The notes under the pieces are model-generated. The model did not search any database and was not told the DNA's origin. It worked only from the letters and a program-made list of their open reading frames with translations. A DNA stretch of 64,000 nucleotides from Paraburkholderia silviterrae (GTDB taxonomy: Bacteria; Pseudomonadota; Gammaproteobacteria; Burkholderiales; Burkholderiaceae). Shown here piece after piece: positions 1 through 12,015 of the stretch. Position numbers and translations under genes: made by a program. Position 1 is the first letter of the stretch, and each line of letters begins with the position of its first letter. The DNA lies in NCBI RefSeq assembly GCF_004353915.1, contig NZ_SMRP01000032.1:1-64000 (forward strand), given 5' to 3'.

Positions 1-113
1 CCGGGCGTCGCCGCGCCGGACGCAGCGGCGCCCGCCGCGGCCACGTGGGCGCCAGCGGGCGGCCGTGCGGGCGGCGCCGGTTCGGAGGCGGAGTCGCGTG
101 CGGGCTCGTTCAT
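1..113 (-). CDS. Start of an unidentified gene downstream of bcsC (3' end outside the window)
   Basis: An ATG at 113 preceded by GGAG opens a reading frame that stays open to the window edge (37 codons). It begins 50 nt after the bcsC stop on the same strand, so it is probably the next gene of the cellulose operon. The visible part is Ala/Pro-rich, low-complexity and probably disordered (begins MNEPARDSASEPAPP). No domain can be recognised from it. A cellulose accessory protein is possible from position alone; it does not look like the membrane-embedded N-terminus of BcsA. Confidence 0.55.
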   Translation of the reverse strand, partial: MNEPARDSASEPAPPARPPAGAHVAAAGAAASGAATP

Positions 114-3100
114 CGTCGTGTCTCCGGCAGCGCGGTTTGCATCGATATCTTCATACGACGTCTCAATAATCCGAGTATGGTCTCACTGGCGTCGGCGGGT
201 AAGGTACCGGGCCATGCTGCGGCGAGAAGAAGTAGCGCAGATACACGAGGCCCACGTTCGGCGCGTAGTCGCGCGAACGGTCGAGCCGGAAGCGGCCGCC
301 GGCCACGAAATGCGGCGTGATGCGGTACTCGAGCGCCGCCTCCACGGCATAGCTGAAGCCGCCGCCCGAGCCGCCGCCGAAGTACGGATTGCCGGCCGCC
401 GCCTGTAGCGCCGGATTCGTGGGGAAGTACGGCGAGCGGTCCTCGTTCGTGAACGACACGCCGACCGAGCCGTCGATCTCCCACGAGAGCTTCTGGTAGC
501 GGCCCTTCCAGTCGAGCGGGATGCCGAACGAGAGGTAGCTCTGCGGGCTGTAATAGCCGCCGTTGCCGAACGTGTAGAAGTGCTCGTTCTTCGAGTATTG
601 CCAGTAGTTGATCGTGAGGCCGCTCGACACGTCCTGGTCGGGCCGCTTCCAGACCGTCCAGTCGTAGCCGCTGCGCACCTTGAACTCCTGGTTGGTCGGC
701 ACGTTGGAGCCGGTCAGGAGGCCGAAGCCGAGGCTCGTGAACAGCGTGCCGGGACCGAAGTCGTGCGCGCCGCGCACCGTGATGCCATTGCGCACCACCC
801 CGCCCCAGGTCTCGCCGGTGACCGGGTCACGCCCGCCCGCGTAGGACACGAGGCTGCTCGTCATGGCGCGGCGCGAGACGTCGACGGACACCGACGCGCG
901 CGAGAAGTCGTAGCGGTACAGCAAGCCGCCCAGCACGCTAGAGATCGGGAAGCCGAGCGGCGTGGAGCCGATATCGGCGCGCCAGTTGGTGTTCGCGCGG
1001 TTGTACTCGTAGCCCGCCGCGAGCGCGACGCCCGTGGCGGTCTCGTTGATCGACGCAATCTTGTTCCTGGTCGCGGCGTCGACGGCTGGAACCTTGCCGT
1101 AGTCGTAGGGCCCGAGGCTGCCCGCGGGCAGCGTGCCGGCGTTCAGATAGACCGTGTCGGCGTGGAAGAAATAGTGGCCCGTGTAGCCGTCCGGAATGCG
1201 CACATAGAGCGGAACTTCCGTGGCGTGCAGCTCCGAGATGCCGGAGTCGCCCGAGAGGTTCGACTGATACCACTCGGTCGCGACCTGCCCCTGGCGGCGG
1301 TCCTCCAGCCCCTGCAGCGCGCGGCCCGCGGAGGTGAGGCCGTCGGGGCCGGGCTGCTCACCTTCGGCCTGCTCCTGCGTGAGCGAGTTGCGGTAGAGGC
1401 TCGCGGCCTCGTTGTAGTCGCCGCGCGACTGCGCCACGCGTCCGGCCTGGGTGGTGACGTCCGAGCGCTCGGGGTAGCGCGCGCGCAGCGGGTCGATCAC
1501 GTCCTGCGCTTCCTGGTCGAGCCCCTGCGCCGTGAAGCGCCGCGCGATGGACAGGCGCGTATCCACGTCGTCGGCGGGGGTGTCGGCCAATACGTCGCGC
1601 ACCATCGCGGCGGCTTCCCGGTCGCGGCCCATGCGCTCCAGCATGCGCGCAACCGTCAGGCGCGCATCGGCATCGCCGGGCTGCTGCGCCAGCACCTGTT
1701 GCGCGGACGCCATCGCGCCTTTGTAGTCGCCCTTCGCCTCTAGCAGGTCGGCCTGCTCCAGCAGCCACCGGCGGTTCGACTTGAGCCGTTCCGGCACGGC
1801 ATCCAGCGTGCGCTGCGCGCTCCTCAAGTTGCCGCTTTCGATCAGGCGATCGGTCGCGCGCACGGCGAGGCGCAGCTCCTGGTCGTCGAGGTCGGCGCGC
1901 TCTTCGTCGGTGAGGCCGGGCCGTGCGCGCGTGGCGTCGATCCACTTGGCCCAGTCGTCGTCGCGATTGGCGGCGGCGAGCAACTCGCCGTAACGCACGC
2001 GCACGCCGTTGGCCGCCGGATCGTCGGGATGCGCCGCGAGCCAGTCCTGCACGAGCGCGAGGCCCTTGTCCGTTGCGCCGATGGCGATCCATTCGCGCCC
2101 CACCGAGGCCAGCATTTGCGGGTCGTTGGTGGCGTTGGCGTCGGCGGCGGCCGAATCGAGCACGGCGCGCGCCTCGTCTTCCTTGCCTTGCGCGATCAGC
2201 TGGCGGGCCTGCGCGAGCTTCTTCTGCGCCGCGAGGTTGCTCATCAGGTTGCGCATGCTCTCGCTGCGCTCGGCGGGCGGCACGGCGTCGAGCTGCGCGG
2301 TGGCGCCGTCCACGTCGTCCACCGAATTCAGATAGAGCGCTGTGGCGTAGTGCATGTCGGGCGCCTGCGAGACCTTCAGGCCGTCTTCCATCACAGCGCG
2401 GCCAAGCGCGGGCAGCCCGAGATCGCGGTACTGGCGCGCGAGCGTAAAGCGCAGCCAGGCGTCGTCGGGCGTGAGGCGCACGGCGTCTTCGAGCTTGGCG
2501 ATGGCCGGGCTCTTGAGGTTCTGCGCCAGCAACTGGTCGGCCTGGATGGAGAGCAGCTCGGCGTGCAGGCGCTTGAGCTCCGCCGTGGAGCCCGAGAGGC
2601 GTGGCGCCGTCGCGCTGATGAGCGGGCCGATCTCGTTGTCGCGATGGGTCTCGCGCAGCACCGTCACGAGGCTGCGCAGGGCGTCCATGTCGGGCGTTTT
2701 CGCCTCGACGAGCGGGCGCAGCACGCCTTCGGCCTCGGCCCACTTCTTCTGCGCGATGAGCGAGTCGGCGAGGATGTGCTCGGCGTCGGCGTTGCCCGGA
2801 TCGAGCCTGAGCGCCTCGCGGGCGAGGGCCTCGCCCAGCTCGGGCTGGCCTTGCGAGTTGGCCGCGCGCGCCTTGGCAATGGTGCCCCAGATCGTGGCCG
2901 TCTTTTCAAGGCTGCGCCACTTGCCGGCGTTGTCGGGGTCGAGCCTGAGCGCGCGTGCGAAGAGTTCGCGCGCTTCGTCATGCCGGCCTTCGCGCAGGCG
3001 CACGAGGCCGAGCGCGCCAAGCGTCGCGCCGTCGTTCGGGTTCGCGCGCTGGGCCGTTTGCAGCGACGCTTCGGCATCCTTCAGATCGCCGCGCTGCAGT

Positions 3101-4148
3101 TGTGCGAGGCCGCGATCACGCGCGGCCGCGCCGGGACCCGCTGGGCGCGCGCGCGCGGTGGTCGATGTCCCGGCCGACGCGTTACCCTCCGCAACGCTCG
3201 CCGGCGGCACGTAATTCTTGCCGCTCGCCACTGCCGCGTTGGCCTGCGCAACACCCTTCGGCCCGAGCTTTTGCGCGAGGTCGGCGACGGTCTGCCGGGC
3301 GTCGGTGTCGTCGGGCACTTCCTGCAGGTAGCGCTGATACCAGATGAAGTAGGCCGGATCGTCGTGGCCCGCGCTGTTGAGCGCAGAGCGCCAATATTCG
3401 AGCGCGCGCGCGCGGTTGCTGTCCTGACGCTGATAAACGCGATAGATCAGGTTCAGGCCTTCCATGCGCGTGCTGGGGCGGTCGGTGAGCAGGTCGCCGA
3501 GCGTCAGCGCAGCGACCGTGTCGTTTGGGTTCTGCTTCACGCGCGCGCGCAGCGCGTTGATGGCCTCCACGCGGCCTTCGGCCGAGCCGGCGATGATGCG
3601 GTAATAGTCCCGCTCGAAGTCGCCCTTGGGCGCGCCGTTCGGAAACAGCTTGCGCATCCGCGCCGAGGCTTCCTCGCCCTTGCCCGCGCTGGCGAGCAGG
3701 CGGATCTGCGCAAGCTCGTTCTTGTCGGTCGTGGCGAGGCGGTAGGCGTCGGCAAACTCCAGGGTCGCGTTCGCGTTCGGCGCGGTCTTTTTCAGTTGCG
3801 CGAGGATCTTCGCCGCCTCAGCCGTGTGGTTCGAGCGCAACTCGATCTGGCCCATCAGCGCGAGCGCGTCGGGCTGCTGCGGATCGAACAGCAGGGCTTT
3901 CTGCACGAGGCCGCGCGCGACGTCGGGGCGGTTCTTCGTCATCCACATGCGTGCCGCCGACAGCAGCTGCGCGGCCTGCGCCGAGGGCGCGGCGGCGTTT
4001 GCGGCGGGTTGCGGGGCGTTCTGCGCGGACGGTGCGCCCGGTGCGCTTTGCGCACGCGCGCCGCAGGGCAGCGCCGCGATCAGCAGCGCAAGCAGCGACG
4101 TGAGCGGCGTGAGCGAGGGCGCGCGGCGCGGCGGCCTCGCGCGGAGAG

Positions 4149-5498
<1,350 letters not shown>

Positions 5499-5500
5499 GA

Positions 5501-7948
5501 TCAGTCTCCGGTGCGGCGTGAGGCCATGCGGCCCAGCGCCCAGAACACCGTGAATGCGACGATGAGACCCGCAAGGATGCCCGCGAGCGCCATCAGCGAC
5601 GGATAGCGCGAGATGTGCACCCACAGGCGCGCATACCACGGCAGGTCGCCGACGAAATAGCGCTCGCCCACGCGCAGGCCTTCCACCTCGTTGTGCCGCA
5701 CGACGCTCAGGTCACCGTGCACCAGCGCGACCTGGGCGCTGTCCTGCAGGGCGTCGAGCACGTCGCCGAGCTGCGCCGAGGACGTGCTGGCGAGCGCCAC
5801 GACGCTGCGGTCCGACGTGAGCGGCGACTCGAAGCCGATCAGCGCGGCCATCGGGCCGCCGAGCGAGACGATCGAGCGGCCCTTGGGCGTGGCTTCGTCG
5901 TCGTCCGCGGTGCCGCCGAGCCAGCTGGGCCAGCCGCCCTTCTGGTCACGCGTTGCCACTTCGGTCTTGCCGCGCTCGATGACGAGCGGCAGTGACTTGC
6001 CCCACTGGGTGAGCAGATTCGCGGCCGAGCCCGAGCCGATCACGAGCAGGTCGTCGCCGCTCACGCTGTCGATCTGGCTGGCGGGCACGATCTTCACGCG
6101 CAGCGTGGGCAGGCCGGTCCATTGGCCCATGTGGCCGAGCATGGTGAGCACGGCCTCCTGATCCTTCGCGTCGGGCGCGTCGGGAATCACCACGGCCGTT
6201 TCCGAGAGGTCCGCCATGCGCGTGAACGGATAGCCGCTGTTGGCGAAGTAGGCGAGGTTCGGCAGCGCCGTGTAGTGCGCGAAGCCGCTGAAGTCGATCA
6301 CCGAGTCGGGGTCGACGGCGGCGCGCGCGATGTCGGCGGCCGTCGAGGAGCACAGGCCCGTCTTCTGCGAGTCGATATGGAACTGGAACTGGAACTGGTT
6401 GTTCGAGCCCACGCGGAACGCCGGAATCTCGAGGTTGCTCGTGGCGCGCGCATCGGTGCCCGAGAGCAGCGGCACGGCGATGCGCGTCTCGTCCGATGCG
6501 CGCGTGATCGGCTTCAGGCGCTGCGAGCGCACGAGCTGGTCGTTGATGCTGACGTTGAGGATCGAGTCGTTCCACGTGGACGGCGCCGTGTAGCGATAGC
6601 GGATGTCGAGCGGCACGTTGCTGTGCGCCCACGCGTAGAGGTCGGCCGGCACGCGCATGTTCACGCGGATCGCGGGCGGGTTGTAGCCCGAGACCTGCAG
6701 CTGCTGCGGGTCGCTCACGAGCTCGCGCAGCATCACGGGGCGGTCGGTGGGCACCCAGTTGGGCGCGTCATAGGGCTTGCGCGCCGGGCCGAGATCCACG
6801 GACTGCACCACCACGCTGCTGCCCGCCATGCCGGCCTGGCCGAGCACGAGCGCGTCGGCGGCTTTCTCGAGCTCCTCGGGCGTGCGGCCCGCCAGCACGA
6901 GCAGCTTGCGGCCCGATTGCGGATCGGCGGCGGGGTTGTTCATCACCGTGATCGTCGGGCCCTTGATCTCGGGCAGCGTGATGCCCTCGGGCAGCTGGCC
7001 CGGCAGCGCGAGCACGATGGCATTGGCGTCGGCGGGCGCCGCGCGCACGACAGGAAAACGTGCGCCGCGATAGCTCGCGAGCGCGCCGAACCACGACGCG
7101 ACCACGCCCGCCGCGCGCAGCATGGGCACGCCCGCGTTGGCCGCGAGCACGAACGGCACGCGCACGAGGCTTTGGTCGTGCTTGTCGAAGAACGGCGCGG
7201 GCAGCAGCCCGAGACTATTGGGCAGGTCGATGGCGGCCGTATTGAGCGTAAGCGTGCTTTCGGGCGCGACGTCGGTCCACAGCGTCGAGTGATACGGGTC
7301 TTCGCAGTGATCGAGCGTGTAGTGCGCGATCATCTGCACGTTGATGCGGTTGAAGTCGGTAAAGAGACGCGGATCGAGATTGATCTCGCTCGTCACGAGC
7401 TGGCCGGCCGTTTCCTTCACGAGCGGAATGGTGGCGACCACTTCGCCGTTCACGAACACTTTCAGATGCGACAGCGGATAGATGAGCGACGGCGAATACG
7501 TATAGACGAGCCGCAGCTTCGCGCTGGTGACGACCTCGTCGGTGCGCACCTCGACATTCATGTAGCCGGTGGGGTCGAGCCCGCGCAGCTCCAGCGGGCC
7601 GTAGACGCCCAACTGGCGCAGCGTGAAGACGTGCGTGCGCGGCAGGCCCATGGGGGCGGACGCGGCATTGGCTACGGCGGGCATGGCGATCGTGCCGGGC
7701 GCCGTCTGGATGACGGCGGGGCCGCTGCCGCCCGCGGTGGTCGCGATGGCGCCAGGCACGCCGCCCAGCGAAGCGTCGGCAGAGCCGGCCGTGGCGCTCG
7801 AGGCTGCGAATGCCGGCGCAGCAAACGCCGTGCCGGATGCTGCGCCGGGCGTCGCTTTGGCAGCCGGCTTGTCGGCTGCAAGAAGGCTGGATGTCAACAG
7901 CAAGCCAGCCGTCAACGCGCCAAGGCGGACAGGTACGGAAACTCGCAT
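5501..7948 (-). CDS. bcsB: Cyclic-di-GMP-associated cellulose synthase subunit BcsB
   Basis: BcsB is the periplasmic, membrane-anchored partner of the BcsA synthase that guides the glucan chain. The chosen ATG at 7948 follows AAGGGG with 9-nt spacing and gives 815 residues; the extra 16 codons of the longer frame lack a ribosome site. A signal peptide (MRVSVPVRLGALTAGLLLTS) and an Ala-rich linker precede the alternating carbohydrate-binding-like and ferredoxin-like domains, and a single membrane helix near the C-terminus (LAGILAGLIVAFTVFWALG) is the expected anchor. bcsA is not upstream, although BcsB needs BcsA; the next upstream gene is a LysR regulator. Confidence 0.95.
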   Translation of the reverse strand: MRVSVPVRLGALTAGLLLTSSLLAADKPAAKATPGAASGTAFAAPAFAASSATAGSADASLGGVPGAIATTAGGSGPAVIQTAPGTIAMPAVANAASAPMGLPRTHVFTLRQLGVYGPLELRGLDPTGYMNVEVRTDEVVTSAKLRLVYTYSPSLIYPLSHLKVFVNGEVVATIPLVKETAGQLVTSEINLDPRLFTDFNRINVQMIAHYTLDHCEDPYHSTLWTDVAPESTLTLNTAAIDLPNSLGLLPAPFFDKHDQSLVRVPFVLAANAGVPMLRAAGVVASWFGALASYRGARFPVVRAAPADANAIVLALPGQLPEGITLPEIKGPTITVMNNPAADPQSGRKLLVLAGRTPEELEKAADALVLGQAGMAGSSVVVQSVDLGPARKPYDAPNWVPTDRPVMLRELVSDPQQLQVSGYNPPAIRVNMRVPADLYAWAHSNVPLDIRYRYTAPSTWNDSILNVSINDQLVRSQRLKPITRASDETRIAVPLLSGTDARATSNLEIPAFRVGSNNQFQFQFHIDSQKTGLCSSTAADIARAAVDPDSVIDFSGFAHYTALPNLAYFANSGYPFTRMADLSETAVVIPDAPDAKDQEAVLTMLGHMGQWTGLPTLRVKIVPASQIDSVSGDDLLVIGSGSAANLLTQWGKSLPLVIERGKTEVATRDQKGGWPSWLGGTADDDEATPKGRSIVSLGGPMAALIGFESPLTSDRSVVALASTSSAQLGDVLDALQDSAQVALVHGDLSVVRHNEVEGLRVGERYFVGDLPWYARLWVHISRYPSLMALAGILAGLIVAFTVFWALGRMASRRTGD

Positions 7949-8248
7949 CGCAAACGGCCCCTTGTTTTGTTCGCGACGGCTACCTCCGTTCTGCACAGTC
8001 AGCCGTCTGGTGATATTGGCGGTCTAGCGTCGCCCGCCGGGCACTGCGCTGACGCATCTCGAAATTCGTCGGAGTTTATCTGACTCCCATCAATCGCGGC
8101 AGATGATTGCTCACCGTTTATTGCGGCCTAATCGTTAGCTATTGTTACGTGGCGGATAAGTGTTGACGGCAGCCCCGCTTTCGTATGGCGGGGATCCTCG
8201 AACGGCGCTATGCGTTGTGAATGCGCGCCTCGCGCACGGCGTGCGCTT
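7949..8248. other. 300-bp gap upstream of bcsB
   Basis: No gene seen. It must hold the bcsB promoter and any end of the lysR transcript, since both genes read leftward. It is less GC-rich than its surroundings around 8060-8150. A small dyad GGAGT-N7-ACTCC lies near 8071-8087. No strong terminator was found. Confidence 0.5.
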
Positions 8249-9520
8249 TCATCGCGCCGCCAGTTTGCCAATCCGGCCTTCCACCCCGCGTGTGGAAGGT
8301 TGGGCATCGGCTAACGCGAGCCGGAGCGCATCGATCAGCGCGCGCGCGGCGGGCGAAGGCGCGCTGTCCGCGCGCAAGGTGAGGCCAATCTCGCGCCGCG
8401 TGCCCGAGAGCGGCACGTCGAGCACGGCGAGCTGGCCCGACGCGATCTCGTAGTGCAACTGCTGCGCGCAGACCGCGGCGATCATGTCCGTGCCCAACAG
8501 CACGCCGCGAATCACCGCGAGGTCGGCGGTCTCGACGCCTGGTATCGGCGGCTTGAGCTTCAGGCGCTTGAACTGCGCTTCGAAGAGCGCCCGCGCGGGC
8601 GAATGCATGCGTGGGGCGATCCATTGCGCGTCGCGCAGGTCAGTCAGGCTCATGCCTTTCTGCCGCGCGAGCGGATGGCCGCTGCGCGCGAGCACGACCA
8701 TGTCTTCGGCCACGAGGCGCTCGTTGGCGAGCCCGCTCGCCGCATCGTCCTCGCGCAGCGCGCCGAGCATGAAATCGATGTCCCCCGCGTGCAAGCGCGC
8801 CACCAGCACGTCATAGGCGCTTTCGTCCGTGACCACGAGCACGCCGGGATGCAGCACGCTCATGCGCGCGATGGCGGCGGGAAGCATCAGCGTGCGGCCG
8901 AGCGGCAGCGCCCCCACCGTTACCGTGCCCCGAACGCTGCCGTGCAGCGCGGCGATATCGTCGGGCACATGGTGCAACTCGTTGAGCGCGCGCCGCACGT
9001 GCAGAAGGAAAATCTCGCCCTCGGGCGTGAGCTGCAAGCCGCGCGGGCTGCGGTGAAACAACGTGATGCCTGAGCCGCTTTCGAGCACGCGCATGGCGCT
9101 GCTCACGGCTGGCTGGCTGATGCCGAACGCGCCGGCAGTGCTCGGCATGTGCCGGTGGCTCGCGAGCGCCACGAAGAGTTGCAGGCGCCGCGTATTGAGC
9201 AGCCACGGCGGCAGGGTGCCTTCGGGCAGGGCGCGGCGGTGCGTCTGGCGCGTCTTGCACCATTGCGCAAGCGTTTCGAGCTCGATAAAGATGCGCGCGC
9301 AACGATCTAGCGCGACACGCCCCGCGGCGGTGGGCAGCATGCCGGAGGCCTTGCGCTCGAAGAGCGGCTCGCCGAGCGCCGTTTCGAGTTCCTGCACTGA
9401 GCGCGTGACGGCCGATTGCGCGCGGTAGAGCGAGGCGGCGGCGCGCGTGGCGCTGCCCGTGTCGGCGACGAGGCGGAGCGCATGCAGATGCGCGAGGTTG
9501 AGCAGATCGGCGGGATTCAT
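8249..9520 (-). CDS. LysR-family regulator with two tandem HTH domains
   Basis: The ATG at 9520 gives 423 residues, about 110-120 more than a normal LysR protein. The excess is a second N-terminal winged HTH: domain 1 at about residues 8-70 (SATRAAASLYRAQSAVTRSV) and domain 2 at about 111-172 (MPSTAGAFGISQPAVSSAMR). A single LysR substrate-binding domain follows (about 190-400). Its start codon overlaps the stop of the upstream GntR remnant (ATGA), so the two once formed a coupled unit. It lies upstream of bcsB on the same strand and might control it, but the effector is unknown. Longer start choices run into the remnant. Confidence 0.88.
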   Translation of the reverse strand: MNPADLLNLAHLHALRLVADTGSATRAAASLYRAQSAVTRSVQELETALGEPLFERKASGMLPTAAGRVALDRCARIFIELETLAQWCKTRQTHRRALPEGTLPPWLLNTRRLQLFVALASHRHMPSTAGAFGISQPAVSSAMRVLESGSGITLFHRSPRGLQLTPEGEIFLLHVRRALNELHHVPDDIAALHGSVRGTVTVGALPLGRTLMLPAAIARMSVLHPGVLVVTDESAYDVLVARLHAGDIDFMLGALREDDAASGLANERLVAEDMVVLARSGHPLARQKGMSLTDLRDAQWIAPRMHSPARALFEAQFKRLKLKPPIPGVETADLAVIRGVLLGTDMIAAVCAQQLHYEIASGQLAVLDVPLSGTRREIGLTLRADSAPSPAARALIDALRLALADAQPSTRGVEGRIGKLAAR

Positions 9521-9857
9521 GCGGCCCCCGCGTTCCGATGCAGACACTCGGCCGGGAGATCGAGTCGCGCCTTCGAGTTGGGGGTGTGTTCTTTCACGAG
9601 GGCCTCCACGCGTGCGCCTTCGCCAAAGCGCCACACGCCGGCGCTGGCGTGGTGCTGGCGATGCAATGCATCTTTTATTGCTGCTCGCGTGCGGCGTGGT
9701 CGAAGGCCACCGCGGGCTGCGAAACGATCGGGATCTCGTCGTTCAGGCCGAGCGCCGCGCTTAGTGCGTGATTCTGCGCCGCTTCCACAATCAGCGTATG
9801 AAAGTGGGCATGCAGACAGACATCGGCCGCCACGCTCCGCCTTCCTGTATCCTCCAT
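9517..9857 (-). pseudogene. Frameshifted C-terminal remnant of a GntR-family (FCD) regulator
   Basis: Two adjoining frames together read as an FCD ligand-binding domain. The first (9857 to about 9675) has HAHFHTLIVEAAQNHALSAA and ends at TAA after REQQ. A one-base shift continues as ALHRQHHASAGVWRFGEG, then ARVEALVKEHT, and reaches a TGA that overlaps the lysR ATG by 4 nt. The helix pattern with HxxxxxxA and a closing RVEALxxEH is typical of FCD domains. No wHTH domain remains upstream. Seen: two frames and the motifs. Inferred: a decayed regulator once co-transcribed with the LysR gene. Confidence 0.6.
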
Positions 9858-9934
9858 CGCGCTTCGTTGGACCGGACGCCCGCGCGTTTCACGGCGCCGG
9901 TCTTCAGAATCGCAGTCATCGAGGATCCCGTTTC

Positions 9935-10756
9935 ATGCGCAAGCTCATTTGGGCGGCCGTGCCGCTCGCGTTCGCCATCTCCACGCCCGCTTGCGCCGAC
10001 GACGACCAGCCGTGCGACGACAGCATGGTCGCGGCGGTATCTCAGTGGGCGGGTATCAAAGGCAACCTCGCGCCCTGGGGCGACAAGGACGGCCTGGTCG
10101 CGGCGGCCGCCTGCAAGGTCATGCCCAACGCGCCGGACACCACCGTTGCCGCGATCGCGTTCGACACCGGCCACGTCGGCCCGAATAGCCAGGACGGCAA
10201 CCTGGCACGAGTCGTGGCGCTGGTCGAAGGCGGCAAGGTCGTGGCGGCCAACCACTCGGTCATCGAGCAGGACGCGCTCACGCAGGTCGGCAGCTTTCGC
10301 ATCGATACGGCGCCGTATCAGCTCTCGCCCGAGGTGCGCGCGTTCGGCGTGGTATTCAACAGCAGCGCACATGGACCGAGTTGCCCGGATGCGGGCGCCG
10401 ATCGCGAATTGACGCTCTTTGTGCGCGACGCGCATGCGTTGCGCCCCGTGTTCGGTACGAATCTCCAGGGCTGGGTTGCGGTTGACGAAGGTACGTGCGG
10501 CAGCGGAACGGCAGGCGCGCGCAGCGAAGACGCGGACATGACCATCGCGGTGGAGAAAACAAGCAGCCATGGGTTCGCCGATCTCGCACTGACCGCGCAT
10601 GTCACCAGGAACCGGCTCGAGAACCAGCAATGGGTCGTTACCGGCAAGCGCACGAAACGGATCGTGCTCAAGTACGACGGCAAGTCGTACGGCATCGATA
10701 TGTTCCGCAATTTCTGGTACCCGAACGAGGGCATATGGGCGAGGCACGGCAAGTGA
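9935..10756 (+). CDS. Exported protein of unknown function
   Basis: 273 residues starting at MRKLIWAAV, with a clear signal peptide cleaved after TPACA. The mature part has several cysteines, including one shortly after the cleavage site and others in SSAHGPSCPD and DEGTCGSG, so a disulfide-bonded periplasmic protein is likely. No family was recognised. It lies 37 nt ahead of a second exported protein on the same strand, which suggests one transcript. The larger in-frame ORF extends upstream through non-coding-looking sequence, so the ATG next to the signal peptide was chosen. Confidence 0.72.
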   Translation: MRKLIWAAVPLAFAISTPACADDDQPCDDSMVAAVSQWAGIKGNLAPWGDKDGLVAAAACKVMPNAPDTTVAAIAFDTGHVGPNSQDGNLARVVALVEGGKVVAANHSVIEQDALTQVGSFRIDTAPYQLSPEVRAFGVVFNSSAHGPSCPDAGADRELTLFVRDAHALRPVFGTNLQGWVAVDEGTCGSGTAGARSEDADMTIAVEKTSSHGFADLALTAHVTRNRLENQQWVVTGKRTKRIVLKYDGKSYGIDMFRNFWYPNEGIWARHGK

Positions 10757-10793
10757 GCGGACTGTCCAGAACACTTCTTCCAGACGAAACGCC

Positions 10794-11858
10794 ATGAATC
10801 GATTTATTTCGCATACCGTATTGGGCATGCTTGCATTGACCGGCGTGTTACTCACGCCAGGCGTCGCGGCGGCGGCCAGCTTCGATTGCAGCAAGGCTGC
10901 GTCGGCCACCGAAAAGCGCATCTGCGCTTCGCCGCGCCTCAGCAGCCTGGATACGCAACTCACCGCGCTCTATCAGAAGCGCGCCGCTGGCGCTGATGCC
11001 GCGGCATGGCGCGACGATCAACGCGCGTGGCTGCGCGAGCGCGACCAGTGCGGCGACGCGGCTTGCCTCGCACGCGTGTATAGCGAGCGCCTCGTCGTGC
11101 TCGCGAACAGTGCAGGCCCGTTCCACTGGCAAGGCAAGTGGTGGCGCGTGGATGCGAGCGGCCACTATGGCTCCGCGCTCACCATCAAGGCTGTTTCGCC
11201 GCATGGCATGCAGTTCGGATTCGACGCCTACGCGGGCGCCAACTCGGGCGCGCTCGAAGGCAATGCGGCATTCGGCAAGGACCAGGCGGCGCATTACACC
11301 GGCAACGCGAAGGACTTCACGCAAAACTGCGAGCTGACCTTCAGGCGCAAGATCAATCGCATCGAGGTCTCGCAGCAGGGCGATTCGGCGGACTGCGGCG
11401 CGGGTGCGGGCGTGCTCTTCGATGGCACATACGTGAGCGCCGCACAGGACCCGAACGCGAAGGCGGATCTGCTCACGCTCGGTGTCGTGAAGACGTCCGC
11501 GCAGGATGACGCCATCCGCAAGTTGCTGGGCCGCGACTACGATGCGCTGCTCGTTACGGCCGGCTCCGTGAGCGACGACAGCGCCGCCGCCGGCATGCCG
11601 GGCGTCACGGTGGTCAGCACCTTCGTGCGCGGCATCGCGTGCGATACGAAAGCGATCGTCATGTACGACGCGAGCGGCCACTACTGGATTGCGCTGTGGT
11701 CACCGCAGGCGCAAGCGGGCAAGGACGGCACGAGCATCACGGAGCTGAAGTACTACACCAACGTGGCCGCCGACAAAAAGGCGCTGCCCAAGCCAATCGA
11801 CGCGCAACGCAACCAGGTCTGCCCCTCGGAGCGGGAGGTCGTGCGGATGATGCCGTGA
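10794..11858 (+). CDS. Exported protein with an LprI-like (DUF1311) N-terminal domain
   Basis: 354 residues with a signal peptide (VLGMLALTGVLLTPGVAAA). Residues about 30-105 carry the four-cysteine LprI/DUF1311 pattern: FDCSKAASATEKRIC, then a helical stretch, then DQCGDAACL. Some members of this family inhibit lysozymes, but most are uncharacterised. The C-terminal 230 residues are not recognised. It sits directly after another secreted protein and may act with it in the envelope. The ATG matches the signal peptide; a longer upstream extension overlaps the preceding gene in another frame. Confidence 0.78.
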   Translation: MNRFISHTVLGMLALTGVLLTPGVAAAASFDCSKAASATEKRICASPRLSSLDTQLTALYQKRAAGADAAAWRDDQRAWLRERDQCGDAACLARVYSERLVVLANSAGPFHWQGKWWRVDASGHYGSALTIKAVSPHGMQFGFDAYAGANSGALEGNAAFGKDQAAHYTGNAKDFTQNCELTFRRKINRIEVSQQGDSADCGAGAGVLFDGTYVSAAQDPNAKADLLTLGVVKTSAQDDAIRKLLGRDYDALLVTAGSVSDDSAAAGMPGVTVVSTFVRGIACDTKAIVMYDASGHYWIALWSPQAQAGKDGTSITELKYYTNVAADKKALPKPIDAQRNQVCPSEREVVRMMP

Positions 11859-11959
11859 TGCGGCGCCTCGCCAACGCGCGTGCGCTGCAGGGCTGGGAGA
11901 CCGTGCTTGCGGAAGAAGGGGTCGCGCGCTTGAATGGCGAGGCGTGGTAACGTTAGGCG

Positions 11960-11978
11960 CGCGCCGCAACGGCGCGCA
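11960..11978. terminator. GC hairpin after the exported-protein pair
   Basis: A perfect 8-bp stem GCGCGCCG / CGGCGCGC with a CAA loop lies 102 nt after the stop of the DUF1311 gene. There is no T-tract, so it could be a weak terminator or a 3'-end stabiliser. Confidence 0.4.
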
Positions 11979-12015
11979 TTCATGAAGCAAAAGAACGAAG
12001 AGAAAGGAGCAGAAC

